Below the pieces are notes generated by a model, which ran no database searches, was not told where the DNA came from, and was given only the letters and a program-made list of their open reading frames with translations. DNA of 63,708 nt from Candidatus Methylomirabilota bacterium (lineage in GTDB: Bacteria; Methylomirabilota; Methylomirabilia; Methylomirabilales; Methylomirabilaceae), in NCBI GenBank assembly GCA_028870115.1, contig JAGWQH010000042.1:1-63708 (forward strand). The letters are read 5' to 3'. Each line of letters begins with the position of its first letter. The first letter of the stretch is position 1. Shown here in pieces: positions 62,654 to 63,708 of this stretch. The position numbers and the translations under genes were made by a program.

Positions 62654-63553
62654 CTACTTCTGTTGTAACTTCATGGCCAACTCGAATTCCCCGTCATAGG
62701 GTAAGTTTAGATGGGAGACCATTTCGGGAATGGCTAACTTCCAGCTCACGTAGTAGAAGGCCAATATGTGATAACCCGAGAATATCTTTTCGGGGATAGC
62801 ATTGACTTTGTAGCCCTCTTTGTCCGGACTGAACCCCTGTGTTCCCAACAATGCGATCTCATGTGCGATTTCTTTGATTCTCTCTTTTGGCATATACCTG
62901 AAGTAGTTCAACGCATCAACCATGAACATGACCACCGCCATGTTAGTCCCGGTTTCTGTCTGAGATTTCTGGAACCTTTCTTCATCCCTCCGCTTGTCGA
63001 TATCCCTTGACTCAACGCCGTGAGGGCCTTCTTCTATCGAAGTCAACAGCTTGTCGATATCCGTTCTCTCGCCACGGTATTCCTTTTCATCAATCAACTC
63101 AAAACATTCGTCGAGACCAAGGCGTTCTGCCCAATCAAGAACCATTTCGTATTCCTGGCCGGGCTTGCGGCTATCCTTATGCTGCAGGAAGTCACTGTAG
63201 AAAGCCTTCGCGTTCGATAGCTCTGACGACGTTGCGTGAAACTCCTGAACAACGGGAACCCCATAGAGGTCCTTGAACTGCATGGCACTGACAATATTGA
63301 AGATCTTGCTACTCCACAATATATTTGGCGGCGCATGTTCAACGATTTCCTTGTTTGTTACCGCATGCAAACCTTGCTTCAGCAAACCAAACAGGGAGAT
63401 GAATTGGTATGGCCGGAGTTCCTCGAATTCATGGTAAAGAAAGTCCTCTATGAAAAGGTCTATGGGGGCATTGAAGATCTGCAGATTGATTCCATCAAAA
63501 AGAGTCGTACAGAAACCTGAGATGGATTCTTCAGGGACCCCCTTTTTGCGCAA
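62654..63553 (-). CDS. Unknown accessory protein, possibly 5'-truncated
   Basis: 299 residues from TTG 63553. The same frame stays open upstream to a TAG at about 63628 and looks coding (VHDATVKIQDYSLRKL), but has no usual start codon, so the true N-terminus may be lost. C-terminal region MFMVDALNYFRYMPKERIKEIAHEIALLGTQGF and KIFSGYHILAFYYVSWKLAIP looks like a helical domain I cannot name. Lower GC than its neighbours suggests separate transfer. Same strand as, and 130 bp before, the DUF499 leader. Confidence 0.6.
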   Translation of the reverse strand: MRKKGVPEESISGFCTTLFDGINLQIFNAPIDLFIEDFLYHEFEELRPYQFISLFGLLKQGLHAVTNKEIVEHAPPNILWSSKIFNIVSAMQFKDLYGVPVVQEFHATSSELSNAKAFYSDFLQHKDSRKPGQEYEMVLDWAERLGLDECFELIDEKEYRGERTDIDKLLTSIEEGPHGVESRDIDKRRDEERFQKSQTETGTNMAVVMFMVDALNYFRYMPKERIKEIAHEIALLGTQGFSPDKEGYKVNAIPEKIFSGYHILAFYYVSWKLAIPEMVSHLNLPYDGEFELAMKLQQK

Positions 63554-63708
63554 CTTCCTGAGGGAATAGTCTTGTATCTTTACAGTAGCGTCATGAACAG
63601 GTATAGAGTCGTGGTCGAGGATCTAACACATCCGGACGTGACAGACCGCGTCAGTCTTGGTCCGGTGAGACCGTGAGATAGCACGGGTCGTCACGTCCTG
63701 TCCCTCAC
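63554..63708. other. Window end
   Basis: No complete gene. A 27-codon plus-strand ORF at 63594 (MNRYRVVVEDLTHPDVTD) is too short to support. Confidence 0.4.

Overview
The window reads as a chromosomal segment of a Gram-negative (diderm) bacterium with GC-rich coding DNA. Diderm signs are an OmpA-type Pal lipoprotein, RseP, SurA, LPS-heptose enzymes, FtsEX with EnvC, and a CusBA-type tripartite pump. The organism is not proven by the sequence. Overall style (MEP isoprenoid genes, many dispersed intergenic palindromes) would suit an NC10/Methylomirabilis-like, Nitrospirota or deltaproteobacterial lineage; this is inference only.

Layout. 1-2112: a truncated ferredoxin-PAS-sigma54 regulator and an RhlB-like RNA helicase, both on the minus strand. 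2.4-5.2 kb: a lipoprotein and groES-groEL under a CIRCE-controlled promoter. 5.6-9.9 kb: a sugar nucleotidyltransferase/mutase fusion, a phosphohexomutase and an FtsB-like protein. 10.2-15.8 kb: a small membrane peptide, dxr-rseP-ispG and proS. 15.8-19.2 kb (minus): cold-shock protein, an anchored exported protein, aspA and a stand-alone LigD-type phosphoesterase. 19.7-24.5 kb: an exported protein, family-5 uracil-DNA glycosylase, a HAD hydrolase, a heptose-kinase-like GHMP kinase, a structured RNA candidate and nfo. 24.8-30.9 kb: ftsE-ftsX-envC-ctpA, then tsaD and def. 30.9-37.4 kb (minus): surA, mfd, rfaE2, a DUF2007 protein, pal and a DUF4398 lipoprotein. 37.6-43.5 kb (minus): copCD fusion and a CusA/CusB-type efflux pair. 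44-47 kb: purM, a nucleotidyltransferase pair and hicBA. 47.7-49.6 kb: a frameshifted beta-helix protein and gene remnants.

From about 49.8 kb the window looks like an accessory island. A 42-nt copy of a tRNA-Phe 3' end, starting inside the anticodon loop, marks a likely attachment site. It is followed by an XRE regulator/ImmA-like pair with a clear promoter and operator. Beyond lies a compact five-gene minus-strand operon (62364 to 51360): DUF499 AAA+ ATPase, DUF3780 protein, DUF1156 adenine-type DNA methyltransferase, a DUF4062 + Schlafen/RecG-like ATP-binding protein, and a PLD-SNF2 helicase fusion. This is a helicase-methylase-ATPase defence architecture (similar to the system called Hma in surveys, from memory) with an added DUF4062 protein that could be the sensor or effector.

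A second unusual feature is a roughly 45-bp palindromic repeat inserted in frame four times inside three housekeeping genes (tsaD, surA, mfd twice) within 4.6 kb. It adds short Pro/Gly/Lys-rich peptides without breaking the reading frames.
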